Assembly (NCBI GenBank): GCA_943787985.1
Contig: CALSOO010000001.1
Coordinates: 137,001-201,000 of the forward strand
Source of the DNA: an uncultured Paracoccaceae bacterium
Lineage (GTDB): Bacteria > Pseudomonadota > Alphaproteobacteria > Rhodobacterales > Rhodobacteraceae
DNA length: 64,000 bases
Direction: 5' to 3'
The position numbers were made by a program, and so were the translations under genes. A model generated the notes under the pieces. That model was not told where the DNA came from, searched no databases, and saw nothing but the letters and a program-made list of their open reading frames with translations. Position 1 is the stretch's first letter, and each line of letters opens with the position of its first letter. Shown piece by piece: positions 9,344-17,254 of this stretch.

Positions 9344-10738
9344 ATGATCGTGGAAGATCAAATTACAGAACTGACGGCGCAAGTCGCCGCACTAAAGGGA
9401 AGCAGTGGTGTGACGAATACCATGTTTGCTGAGACATTTTATTACCTGACAATCCCGCTGATGATGATCATCCACGCAGGCTTTCTAGCCTACGAGATGG
9501 GTGCCTCCCGAATGAAAAACGTGTTGTCGTCAGGTGTGAAGAACATTCTGGCATTCGCATTTATGATCCCGACCTTCTATTTCTTTGGCTGGTGGGTCTA
9601 TTGGGGCTTCCCAACAGGTATCCCGGGAGCAGCGGGCCCTGCCGGGATTTCTGGTGTTGAATACGCCAACTCCATTGCGAAGGGCTGGGGCGAGAGCGCC
9701 CAGTACATGGGGCCAAATATTTCCGACCAAGCGTCTGGCGTGTTCTTTGGCGCATTCGCATTGTTCGCGGCAACCACGGCATCTATCATGTCCGGTGCTG
9801 TCATTGAGCGGATCCAGACCGTTGGCTTCGTGATCCTGGCTGTCGTTCTGGGCTCGTTTGCCTGGGTTGTTGCAGCGGCTTGGGGCTGGCACGCGGATGG
9901 CTGGTTGGTCACACAATGGGGTTTGCATGACTTTGGCGCCGCTGGACTTGTCCACGCAGTCGCGGGTTTCTTTGCCTTGGGTGTTTTGATCAATCTTGGA
10001 CCACGCATCGGCAAGTACAACGCTGACGGCACTGCCAACCACATCGCGGGTCACAATATGCCCATGACCGTTGTTGGGTTGATGCTGATCATTGTTGGCT
10101 TTTTCGGCTTTTTGATGGCTTGCGTCATTGTGCCGGGCGAAAGCTGGAGCTGGTTTGCAGATAAGCCTGCCACTATCTATGGCACGCCGATCACACTTTC
10201 CGCTCTATCGTTCAATATCTTGATGGCGGTCGCTGGCGGTATCATCGGGGCATGGATCATCACGAAAGATCCATTCTGGATGATGTCTGGTGCGCTTGCT
10301 GGTATCATCTCAACGGCTTCGGGTCTGGATATCTATTTCCCTGGTCTGGCGTTCATCATCGCCTTTTCTGCAGGTATTCTCGTAGCGCCAGCAGCCAAGT
10401 GGTTGGAAAGCCGCGGCATTGATGATGCGGTGGGTGCGGTAACGGTGCACGGCACAATCGGCCTTTATGGTGTGATCATGCTGGGTGTCTTTGCTACAGG
10501 GTATCCCGCACTGCAGGGTGAGGGTGTCGCGACGATCAGCCTCGTAGGGCAGATCATCGCTGCGGTTGTCTTCTTCCTCTTGGGGTTCGTACCGGGCTAT
10601 GCCTGCTCGTTTATCCTCAAGATGTTGGGCATGTTGCGGGTTCCGGAAGGCGCCGAGATCGCAGGCATGGATACCGTCAAAGTACCAGCACAGGGCTATC
10701 CCGAAGGCATTCCAGCCTCCGCAGCCCCGGCTGAATAA
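9344..10738 (+). CDS. amt: ammonium transporter Amt
   Basis: Integral membrane protein of 464 residues with about eleven hydrophobic helices. It carries the Amt signature region (HDFGAAGLVHAVAG) and conserved GAFALFAATTASIMSGAVIER and VHGTIGLYGVIMLGVFA segments. The ATG at 9344 is chosen because AGGGGAG stands just before it; longer upstream readings cross the promoter region. It lies divergent from mgsABC-gmaS-tmm, so it may move ammonium or methylammonium. In this pathway ammonium is also an end product, so the direction of transport is not settled by sequence. Confidence 0.93.
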   Translation: MIVEDQITELTAQVAALKGSSGVTNTMFAETFYYLTIPLMMIIHAGFLAYEMGASRMKNVLSSGVKNILAFAFMIPTFYFFGWWVYWGFPTGIPGAAGPAGISGVEYANSIAKGWGESAQYMGPNISDQASGVFFGAFALFAATTASIMSGAVIERIQTVGFVILAVVLGSFAWVVAAAWGWHADGWLVTQWGLHDFGAAGLVHAVAGFFALGVLINLGPRIGKYNADGTANHIAGHNMPMTVVGLMLIIVGFFGFLMACVIVPGESWSWFADKPATIYGTPITLSALSFNILMAVAGGIIGAWIITKDPFWMMSGALAGIISTASGLDIYFPGLAFIIAFSAGILVAPAAKWLESRGIDDAVGAVTVHGTIGLYGVIMLGVFATGYPALQGEGVATISLVGQIIAAVVFFLLGFVPGYACSFILKMLGMLRVPEGAEIAGMDTVKVPAQGYPEGIPASAAPAE

Positions 10739-10759
10739 TCAACGTAAAAGGAGAGAGCT

Positions 10760-10930
10760 ATGGGTTTCCCATATGAAGAAGCAAACTGGGCCGTTGTTGA
10801 TGGCGCGATGTTCATGGGGTGGGGCGGATCAGCGCCCGGCTTCTATACCCTGATCGCTGCGGTAATTTGTGTCGGTGTTCTGGTTGTTGGGCATCGCTCG
10901 GAAGCGAAAAAGGCCAAGCGTTTCGATTAA
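10760..10930 (+). CDS. 56-residue single-span membrane protein downstream of amt
   Basis: Short gene 21 bases after amt with a strong ribosome site (AAAGGAGAG) 6-8 bases before ATG. The product begins MGFPYEEANWAVVDGAMFMG, has one hydrophobic helix at about residues 27-44 (FYTLIAAVICVGVLVVGH) and ends in a basic tail (SEAKKAKRFD). The positive-inside rule suggests a cytoplasmic C-terminus. A terminator follows. The position suggests a partner or accessory of Amt. I do not recognise a named family. Confidence 0.75.
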   Translation: MGFPYEEANWAVVDGAMFMGWGGSAPGFYTLIAAVICVGVLVVGHRSEAKKAKRFD

Positions 10931-10950
10931 GATTGGTTATTGTTTTAGCG

Positions 10951-10982
10951 AAAGGCCGTCCTTTGGGGCGGCCTTTCTTGCA
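10951..10982 (+). terminator. rho-independent terminator of the amt unit
   Basis: AAAGGCCGTCC (10951-10961) pairs with GGGCGGCCTTT (10966-10976) through a four-base loop, with one G.T pair, and is followed by a short T-rich run (CTTG). Confidence 0.8.
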
Positions 10983-10994
10983 TAAATTGCCTGA

Positions 10995-11010
10995 CAGGAA
11001 AAAAACTTGC
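10995..11010. promoter_or_regulatory. A7 element upstream of dmmD
   Basis: CAGGAAAAAAACTTGC lies 77 bases before the dmmD start. The 12-mer GAAAAAAACTTG is identical to one at 21914-21925 upstream of mgdA/tmoX, and a related G-A7-GTT is in the mgsA/amt spacer. It is a candidate operator for a shared regulator. Confidence 0.4.
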
Positions 11011-11087
11011 ATACCAATGTTGCTTTTCGAGGCAAGCTGGGGCTGAATGCCGTTAACAAAGACTCATAAAATATCAGGGGAAATATC

Positions 11088-12239
11088 ATGGCCATCATCT
11101 GGAGACATTCCGCACTTGCACACCGCCACGCCGAGATTGGGGGAGAGTTGGAGGATTGGAACGGTATGGGCACCGCTTGGTTCTATGATCATACACCTGA
11201 ACGCGCCAAAGAAGATTACGAGGCGATCCGCACGAAAGCTGGCCTGATGGATGTTTCGGGCCTCAAAAAGTGCCACGTCACGGGCGCAGATGCAGCCTAT
11301 GTAATTGATCGGTGCACCACACGCAACGTAGAGAAAATCGCCCCCGGTCGTGCAGTTTATGCCGCGATGCTGAATGCTGATGGCAAATTCATCGATGACT
11401 GTGTGATCTACCACATCGCGGTGAATTCATGGATGGTCGTGATCGGCACCGGCACGGGCATGGAAAGCCTCACAACCGTTGCTGCAGGCAAAAACTGCAC
11501 CGTTTTGTTTGACGATGACCTGCACGACATGTCCCTTCAAGGCCCGAAATCAGTAGACATTCTGGCGACCCAAATTCCGACCATCCGCGATCTGGCCTAT
11601 TTCGGGATCACGCAGGCGCGTCTGTTTGGCCGTGACGTTATGATTTCGCGCACAGGCTACACGGGTGAGCGGGGCTACGAGATTTTCTGCCGCGCCAAAG
11701 ATGCAGTGCATCTGTGGGATAGCATTCTGGAGACAGGTGGCGATGATGTGCGCCCTGTGCAGTTCAGCACCCTCGATATGCTGCGGATTGAAAGCTATCT
11801 GCTGTTCTATCCTGGCGACAACTCCGAGACGTTCCCGTTTGAGGATGGCAGCCCCTGTGGTGACACGCTGTGGGAGTTGGGCCTCGACTTCACCGTCTCA
11901 CCCGACAAAATCGGGTTTATCGGATCTGAAAACCATTATGCCTCCGAGGGTAAAGAACGCTTCAAAATCTACGGTGTGCAACTGGCAGATGGTGGCATGG
12001 CACAGATGGACATGGGCGCGCGTTGTATGATGGGTGGCAAGGACGTGGGTGTTATCACTTATGGCCTGTCCTCCGAGCTGAACAACTATAGCGTCGCGAT
12101 TGCACGTCTATCGCCAGAGGCTGCTCAGGCAGGAACCAAGCTTGAAGTGGTTCAGCTGGATGGCACAAAGCTGGCCGCGACCGCAGAAGAGATGCCGTTT
12201 TATGACAAGGACAAATCTGTCCGTACCGCCAAAGGCTAA
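11088..12239 (+). CDS. dmmD: dimethylamine monooxygenase-associated THF protein DmmD (GcvT family)
   Basis: GcvT/aminomethyltransferase-family protein of 383 residues, with motifs SLQGPKSVDIL, SRTGYTGERGYEIF and DMLRIESYLLF that match the folate-binding fold. It is the first gene of the dmmDABC set and probably passes the formaldehyde equivalent from dimethylamine demethylation to tetrahydrofolate. ATG is preceded by AGGGG at about 9 bases. The DMSP demethylase DmdA is a relative of similar size, but the three genes that follow make the DmmD assignment stronger. Confidence 0.85.
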   Translation: MAIIWRHSALAHRHAEIGGELEDWNGMGTAWFYDHTPERAKEDYEAIRTKAGLMDVSGLKKCHVTGADAAYVIDRCTTRNVEKIAPGRAVYAAMLNADGKFIDDCVIYHIAVNSWMVVIGTGTGMESLTTVAAGKNCTVLFDDDLHDMSLQGPKSVDILATQIPTIRDLAYFGITQARLFGRDVMISRTGYTGERGYEIFCRAKDAVHLWDSILETGGDDVRPVQFSTLDMLRIESYLLFYPGDNSETFPFEDGSPCGDTLWELGLDFTVSPDKIGFIGSENHYASEGKERFKIYGVQLADGGMAQMDMGARCMMGGKDVGVITYGLSSELNNYSVAIARLSPEAAQAGTKLEVVQLDGTKLAATAEEMPFYDKDKSVRTAKG

Positions 12240-12248
12240 GTCGCTGAT

Positions 12249-12271
12249 GGGGTACGGCCCGACCGTACCCC
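12249..12271 (+). other. perfect hairpin between dmmD and dmmA
   Basis: GGGGTACGG (12249-12257), a five-base loop, then CCGTACCCC (12263-12271). This nine-base perfect stem starts ten bases after the dmmD stop. It lacks a long T-run, so mRNA processing, 3'-end protection or partial attenuation seem likelier than full termination. Confidence 0.65.
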
Positions 12272-12291
12272 GTTTCACCACGAGGACAGAT

Positions 12292-12888
12292 ATGTCGAAA
12301 TTCCAATTCCCGCCTTCTATCATCAGTCGGCCTGTCTATGGCACATTAGAAGCGCGCGCTGGCAAGCAGCATTTGATGATCGCAGATGCAGAAGGTGCCG
12401 AGGCGCTCCTAGATTTGGCCGCGCCCGAGTTAATGGCACGCAGTCACATCATCTTTATCTCACGCGGTACGGATTACGCCGAGCGTTTGAAAGCGTTGAG
12501 CCCGCAACAGTTTTACGAAGGGCCCACCTATGCTGCATCCGTCTCGCGCATCCGGCGCGTCTTGCAGGACGCGCATATGGGATTGCAGGTCTACCTTGCA
12601 GGGACTGAAGGGCTGATGGGGCAAGCGCAGAACGAAGCCATGCAAGCGGGTATTCCGCATACCGCCATCCAGACCGAGCATCGCGGTAGCACAGCCCGTC
12701 GCATGCAGTGTGTGCATTGCAAAGGCATCACCGAGGATGTGGCGATTGATCCGTTCCAATGTGCGCATTGTGGGTTGAACTTGTTTGTACGCGATCACTA
12801 TTCGCGCCGTTTGGCAGCTTATCAAGGGGTTTGCATCGACGCCGAAGACCCCGGAAATGTGCCCGCCGCAAAGGGGATTTACGAATGA
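12292..12888 (+). CDS. dmmA: dimethylamine monooxygenase subunit DmmA (zinc-ribbon protein)
   Basis: Protein of 198 residues. The N-terminal part has alpha/beta character and resembles a flavodoxin-like or reductase-accessory domain. The C-terminus has a zinc ribbon with Cys140-x2-Cys143 and Cys157-x2-Cys160. It matches the small subunit of the dimethylamine monooxygenase/heme-dependent oxidative N-demethylase complex in composition and gene order. The ATG at 12292 follows GAGGACAG at a suitable distance; a longer frame would run back into dmmD. Its stop overlaps the dmmB start (ATGA). Confidence 0.85.
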   Translation: MSKFQFPPSIISRPVYGTLEARAGKQHLMIADAEGAEALLDLAAPELMARSHIIFISRGTDYAERLKALSPQQFYEGPTYAASVSRIRRVLQDAHMGLQVYLAGTEGLMGQAQNEAMQAGIPHTAIQTEHRGSTARRMQCVHCKGITEDVAIDPFQCAHCGLNLFVRDHYSRRLAAYQGVCIDAEDPGNVPAAKGIYE

Positions 12889-13847
12889 GTGGTGCAGAGA
12901 AAATTGCGGTCCGCGTTGCCGAAGTGACTGCTCTGAACGCGCTGGTGACACGCTTTCGGTTTGAGCCTGTTGGGGGTGGGTTGCTGCCCACGTTCTCGGG
13001 CGGGGCGCATACAGTGGTTGAGATGCAGGACGGAGAGGTCAAGCGTCTGAACCCGTACTCGCTGATGTCCGACCCGTTCGATCAGACCGCCTATACGATC
13101 TCGGTCAGGCGCGATGACGAAGGGCGAGGCGGCTCGCTGTTTATGCATGAGAATGTAAAGGTCGGCGATGAGATGGTGATCTCGAACCCCGTCAATCTGT
13201 TCAGCCTTGATCTGCGCGCGCGCAAACATCTTATGATTGCAGGGGGCATTGGTATCACCCCGTTTCTGGCGCAGATCAAACAGTTGGACCGCGCGCATGG
13301 CAATTGGGAGCTGCACTACAGCTGCCGCTCCGAGGCTTTGGGGTCCTATGTCGACTACCTGACCGCGACGCATCCCAATGATGTGAACGTCTATTATGAT
13401 GATCAAAAGCAGGCCATTGATCTTGAGAACCTGCTGGATGGGCAGCCATTGGGCACGCATATCTATGTCTGTGGTCCCAAAGGAATGATCAACTGGGTGC
13501 GCGCCAAGGCGGACGCGTTGGGCTGGCCCCGTGAGGCGGTGCACTATGAGGAATTCCTTGCGCCACAACCCGGTAAGCCGTTCGAGGTCAAGCTTGCTGT
13601 CTCTAACAAGGTCATTCAGGTCGGCGAGCAGGAGAGCCTGCTGGAAGCGATGGAACGCGTGGGTGTTGATGCACCCTATTTGTGCCGTGGCGGCGCTTGC
13701 GGAATGTGTGAAACGCGGGTGATCGACTATGCTGGCAACTTCATTCACCGCGATCATTGGCTGGAAGATGACGAGCACGCCAGTGGTGAGAAAATCATGC
13801 CATGTGTGTCCCGCTTTGAGGGCAAAACTCTAGTATTGGACCGTTAA
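12885..13847 (+). CDS. dmmB: dimethylamine monooxygenase reductase subunit DmmB
   Basis: Phthalate dioxygenase reductase-like protein of 320 residues. A flavin-binding barrel (RLNPYSLMSDP) comes first, then an NAD(P)H-binding domain (IAGGIGITPFLAQI, YVCGPKGMI), then a C-terminal plant-type [2Fe-2S] domain with Cys267, Cys272, Cys275 and Cys307. It delivers electrons to the heme subunit DmmC. The start at 12885 overlaps the dmmA stop. One base separates its stop from dmmC. Confidence 0.88.
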   Translation: MSGAEKIAVRVAEVTALNALVTRFRFEPVGGGLLPTFSGGAHTVVEMQDGEVKRLNPYSLMSDPFDQTAYTISVRRDDEGRGGSLFMHENVKVGDEMVISNPVNLFSLDLRARKHLMIAGGIGITPFLAQIKQLDRAHGNWELHYSCRSEALGSYVDYLTATHPNDVNVYYDDQKQAIDLENLLDGQPLGTHIYVCGPKGMINWVRAKADALGWPREAVHYEEFLAPQPGKPFEVKLAVSNKVIQVGEQESLLEAMERVGVDAPYLCRGGACGMCETRVIDYAGNFIHRDHWLEDDEHASGEKIMPCVSRFEGKTLVLDR

Positions 13848-13848
13848 A

Positions 13849-14916
13849 ATGACACTCCAGTTTAATGATGAAACCTTCCGCGAAGACTACTCGTTTCATA
13901 ACTCACAACGGGCGATCAATCGTTTTCCGTTTCCGTTCGATAAAGACAGCTACATGTATGCGGTCAACATGGAACAGCACCGTGGCGGCCCGGCTGACAG
14001 CGTCTATGAAAAGCGCTTTGACGTGGACGAGCACTACGTAAGCGAGATGCGCGATCGTGCTTTGGTTCTGGCGGATGATCCGCTGCGGTGCCAATCCTTG
14101 CCGCATATGACACTTGCAGGGTGGGACCTGTTGGAGTTGATCATGGTCTCAAAGTCTGAGGACTATCCAGACCTGTTCCAGCTGCATCGCAATGGGGACC
14201 AGTGGCATTGGATCAACAAGCCTTTGGGCATCGATGACACGTTCACCTTTATGGATGAAACGACGCTGCCTTATGGTCCAATGGAATACATCACTCGTCA
14301 GGCGCAGGGTGATTTTTGTGTGTTGGATCAGCGCGATGATAACCTGTGGATGGATGCAGGCACCGTAACAACACAGGCTGACTGGTCGCTGGATTTCGAC
14401 ATCGGGATGAACTTTTTCGAATGGCATGCGCCTGTGCCGCTGGCCCATGAAAAAGGTATTTTTGTGCGTGCGTTGAAGTTCTTGCTCAACATTCAACAAG
14501 GCGCACCTGCACGGCGCTTGAACTGGACGATGACAGTGAACCCGTTGCTGGACACCTCGCCGGAAAATTACCACAAATGGGGTGTGCAAAAGGGCACAAT
14601 CACACCTGAAAACATCGGGGCAAAACAGCATCTTCGGGTCGAGTTGCAGACTTTCTACCGTTTGCCACGCTCCAACGCATTGGTTTTCCCGATCCGCTGC
14701 TATCTGTGTGCGTTTCAGGACATTGTCACCATGCCCAAATGGGGACGTCGCTTGCACCGGGTGATCCGCGATCTGCCCGAAGAGTTGGCGACCTACAAAG
14801 GCTTCATCGACAACCGTCCGATGATGCTGGACTACCTGTCAAAATTCGACGACGGGCTACCAACATCAAACGGCATCTGGCCTGAGAAAGACAGCGAGCC
14901 GCCACTGCAAGTCTGA
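13849..14916 (+). CDS. dmmC: dimethylamine monooxygenase catalytic subunit DmmC (DUF3445)
   Basis: Protein of 355 residues of the DUF3445 family, known as the heme-binding alpha subunit of oxidative N-demethylases, built on a PAS-like fold. Family-like segments include QRAINRFPFPFDKDSYMYAVNMEQ, MDAGTVTTQADWSLDFDIGM and RVELQTFYRLPRSNALVFPIRCYLC. It oxidises dimethylamine to monomethylamine and formaldehyde with electrons from DmmB. It is the last gene of dmmDABC; its stop is two bases from the convergent regulator gene. Confidence 0.88.
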   Translation: MTLQFNDETFREDYSFHNSQRAINRFPFPFDKDSYMYAVNMEQHRGGPADSVYEKRFDVDEHYVSEMRDRALVLADDPLRCQSLPHMTLAGWDLLELIMVSKSEDYPDLFQLHRNGDQWHWINKPLGIDDTFTFMDETTLPYGPMEYITRQAQGDFCVLDQRDDNLWMDAGTVTTQADWSLDFDIGMNFFEWHAPVPLAHEKGIFVRALKFLLNIQQGAPARRLNWTMTVNPLLDTSPENYHKWGVQKGTITPENIGAKQHLRVELQTFYRLPRSNALVFPIRCYLCAFQDIVTMPKWGRRLHRVIRDLPEELATYKGFIDNRPMMLDYLSKFDDGLPTSNGIWPEKDSEPPLQV

Positions 14917-14918
14917 GA

Positions 14919-15575
14919 TTAGAGTTTCTGAGGATAGCTAATGATGGACAAATACCGTGCGGGCAGTTTTACCAGTTTCTCTGGGCCGTGCGGGGCATCT
15001 GCATCAAAGAACAACGTATCGCCGGGCTTGAGTGAATGGACATCATCGCCGTGGCGATAGTCAACTTCGCCTTCCAGCACATAGATCGTTTCGATTCCAC
15101 CATGTTGGAAGGTGGGAAAGACGTCAGATTCTTCGGTAAGAGTGATCAAATACGGTTCGACCATAACCCCCGAAGCGTTCGAGCCGATGTGACCCAAGAG
15201 ATTATACTGATGGTTGGCGCGCGTACCGTCACGATCGGTCTCAACGCCTTCGCCAGCTCGCGTATGCACGGCTTGGCGGTGCTCTTCAAAGCGGTTGAAA
15301 AAACTGGTGAGCGGTACGCTGAGGGCATTGGCAAGGTTCTGCAATGTGGTCAGCGAGGGTGAAGTATTGCCGTTCTCGATTTTGGACAGCATGCCTATGG
15401 AGATGCCTGTGATTGCAGATAATTCAGCAACCGTAATCTGCTGTTGGCGCCGATATGCACGGACCTCACGCCCGATGGCGACTTCCAGAACTTTTTCGCG
15501 ATCTGTATCGCGGGTGCGGTGGGGGTCTTGGTTTAGCGATGTGGTCATTTCTGGTCTCGGCTTTTCGACATGCAC
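14919..15575 (-). CDS. XRE-family regulator with cupin sensor domain
   Basis: Protein of 218 residues. A helix-turn-helix of the Cro/XRE type spans about 40-92 (TVAELSAITGISIGMLSKIENGNTSP) and a C-terminal cupin about 145-215 (GIETIYVLEGEVDYRHGDDVHSLKPGDTLFFDADAPHG). Such proteins sense small organic acids or amines. It is convergent with dmmDABC and divergent from the GlxA/AraC-type gene, inside the methylamine locus, so a role in controlling that locus is likely. A shorter start at ATG 15548 is possible. Confidence 0.85.
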   Translation of the reverse strand: MHVEKPRPEMTTSLNQDPHRTRDTDREKVLEVAIGREVRAYRRQQQITVAELSAITGISIGMLSKIENGNTSPSLTTLQNLANALSVPLTSFFNRFEEHRQAVHTRAGEGVETDRDGTRANHQYNLLGHIGSNASGVMVEPYLITLTEESDVFPTFQHGGIETIYVLEGEVDYRHGDDVHSLKPGDTLFFDADAPHGPEKLVKLPARYLSIISYPQKL

Positions 15576-15676
15576 GATTCATCTGCCTTCTATGGTTCTA
15601 ACAGGCCGACGACAATTTGAATTCGGCACGGCTTGGTCTGATTATATAGAGAATATTTCCTCAGGTGAAACATAAT

Positions 15677-16675
15677 ATGCATAAGGGTGAAATCAAAACG
15701 ATTGGTTTTCTGATCTTCCCAGGGTTTCCGATGGCGTGCCTGACCTCAATGATCGAGCCATTTCGCGCTGCCAACGAAATCGCGGGTCAAGAACGGTTTG
15801 CATGGCGGGTGATCTCGGAGGATGGGCAAAAGGTCATATCCAGTGCGCAAGTTGTGTTTGAACCTGACTGTGCATTGGACGGAGCAGATGATGTGGGTAT
15901 GTTATTTTTGCTGAGCGCACCAACAGCCGTATTCCAAGATCCGCGTAAGAGCCAAGCTGGGTTGCGCAAGATGGAACGGTTTGGGTGCGTCATGGGTGGC
16001 GTCAGTGGTGGTGTATTTCCGCTTGTTAGGGCCGGGTTAATGTACGGACATCGCTGTTCGGTACATTGGTGTTACGAGGCCGCTTTTCGCGCTGAATTCC
16101 CGCAAATCGATGCAGTAGATGATGTGATTGTTACCGAGACCAAGCGTGCGACGGCCTCGGGGGCGGCGGCGGCGTTCGATTTGGCGCTGCAAATGATCGA
16201 CCGCGAACTCGGCCCCGAGATAGCGCATGAGGTCGCCTGTTGGTTCCAACATCCTACGATGCGCGGCGAGGGCGTACGCCAGCGCGTGCCAATGCTGGAC
16301 GGGTCAGGGCCTGCATTGCCCGGGGTCGTGGGGCGCGCTGCAGCTCTGTTCGCCAGTCGGATCGAAGACCCGATTACCATAGGTGAGGTTGCAGACGAAT
16401 TGGGCGTGTCTTCGCGCCAGATCGAACGCGCCTTCAAGAAGAGCACAGGGCAAAGCCCTTCACTTTACTATCGCGCCCTGAGGATGAAGGCTGCGCGTCA
16501 GTTGGTGCTATATTCCAAGGATAGTATCCCGTCGATTGCGGCGGCCGTCGGGTATGGATCATCCACGTTGTTGGTTGGGTACTACCGCACGGCTTTCGGC
16601 GTGTCCCCGCAAGAAGACCGCGCGAAGATCAACGGATTTCGGGTGCAAGGTAACATACCCTTGCCAACGATTTAG
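15677..16675 (+). CDS. GlxA-family AraC-type transcriptional regulator
   Basis: Protein of 332 residues. The N-terminal DJ-1/PfpI-like domain (IGFLIFPGFPMACLTSMIEPFRAAN) and the C-terminal AraC double helix-turn-helix (about 230-315; ITIGEVADELGVSSRQIERAFKKSTGQSP) define the GlxA/GbdR type, which often responds to betaine, sarcosine or related amines. The ATG at 15677 is preferred over the in-frame GTG at 15665 because AGGTGA stands nine bases ahead. It converges on mgdD with 12 bases between stops and is probably an activator of mgd, dmm or tmo genes. Confidence 0.85.
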   Translation: MHKGEIKTIGFLIFPGFPMACLTSMIEPFRAANEIAGQERFAWRVISEDGQKVISSAQVVFEPDCALDGADDVGMLFLLSAPTAVFQDPRKSQAGLRKMERFGCVMGGVSGGVFPLVRAGLMYGHRCSVHWCYEAAFRAEFPQIDAVDDVIVTETKRATASGAAAAFDLALQMIDRELGPEIAHEVACWFQHPTMRGEGVRQRVPMLDGSGPALPGVVGRAAALFASRIEDPITIGEVADELGVSSRQIERAFKKSTGQSPSLYYRALRMKAARQLVLYSKDSIPSIAAAVGYGSSTLLVGYYRTAFGVSPQEDRAKINGFRVQGNIPLPTI

Positions 16676-16687
16676 GGCTTTCAAACT

Positions 16688-17254
16688 CTAGAGTGCGGAT
16701 TTCATCGCTGTTAGCAACGCATGATGCAGACTGCCCGCCGAGGCGCGAGGCCCCAAGATACGGACCCAATTGGCTGGATCGCGGCGCAATACGAAACAAC
16801 CCAGATGGTGGATCGAGGTACGTGTCGCGTCGCCTGTCTTCATGGCGCGGATGTTGATGTTGCAGAGCAGTTCGACCACATCTTCCATGCGGTCGCCTTG
16901 CAGATCAAAGCAGACCCAAGCATCCGTCTGTTCGGTAATGGATGCGGTCTCGCCCATACGTGTTTTGAGTTGGGCTGCGAGGTCCTCGTGGCTGTCAATC
17001 GGCGCGCCGGCCATCCATTGATCCGGCCCCATCCAGAAGGCGGCTTCGGGATCATGCAGTCTACATTTTCCAGGGCCGGGAGCAGGGCCTTCCAGAACAT
17101 CTGCCAAGTGCGCACGGCACGCATCTTCGTGCCCGCGCCGTGCTGTGACCGAAGCAAATGCGATCCCCGGTTTCTCAGTCAGGCTGACGCCTCCAATCGT
17201 ATCAATACGCGGCTCTGTGCCGCCAAGGGCGGTGATGGGTTTCAGATCATGCAC
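16688..17254 (-). CDS. mgdD: N-methylglutamate dehydrogenase subunit D (SoxG-like)
   Basis: Protein of 188 residues similar to the gamma subunit of heterotetrameric sarcosine oxidase, a small GcvT-like fold (GPDQWMAGAP, HHLGCFVLRRDPANWVRILGPRASAGSL). It is the last gene of mgdABCD. The GTG at 17254 is chosen because AGGGGAG stands seven bases before it and it overlaps the mgdC stop by eight bases. An ATG at 17296 would add 14 residues with no better site. The MgdD name rather than SoxG follows from the linked gmaS-mgsABC. Confidence 0.8.
   Translation of the reverse strand: MHDLKPITALGGTEPRIDTIGGVSLTEKPGIAFASVTARRGHEDACRAHLADVLEGPAPGPGKCRLHDPEAAFWMGPDQWMAGAPIDSHEDLAAQLKTRMGETASITEQTDAWVCFDLQGDRMEDVVELLCNINIRAMKTGDATRTSIHHLGCFVLRRDPANWVRILGPRASAGSLHHALLTAMKSAL

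Noticed and set aside
11088..12239. DMSP demethylase dmdA
   Set aside because: Same GcvT superfamily and similar length, but it heads a set with the DmmA, DmmB and DmmC subunits, so DmmD fits better.
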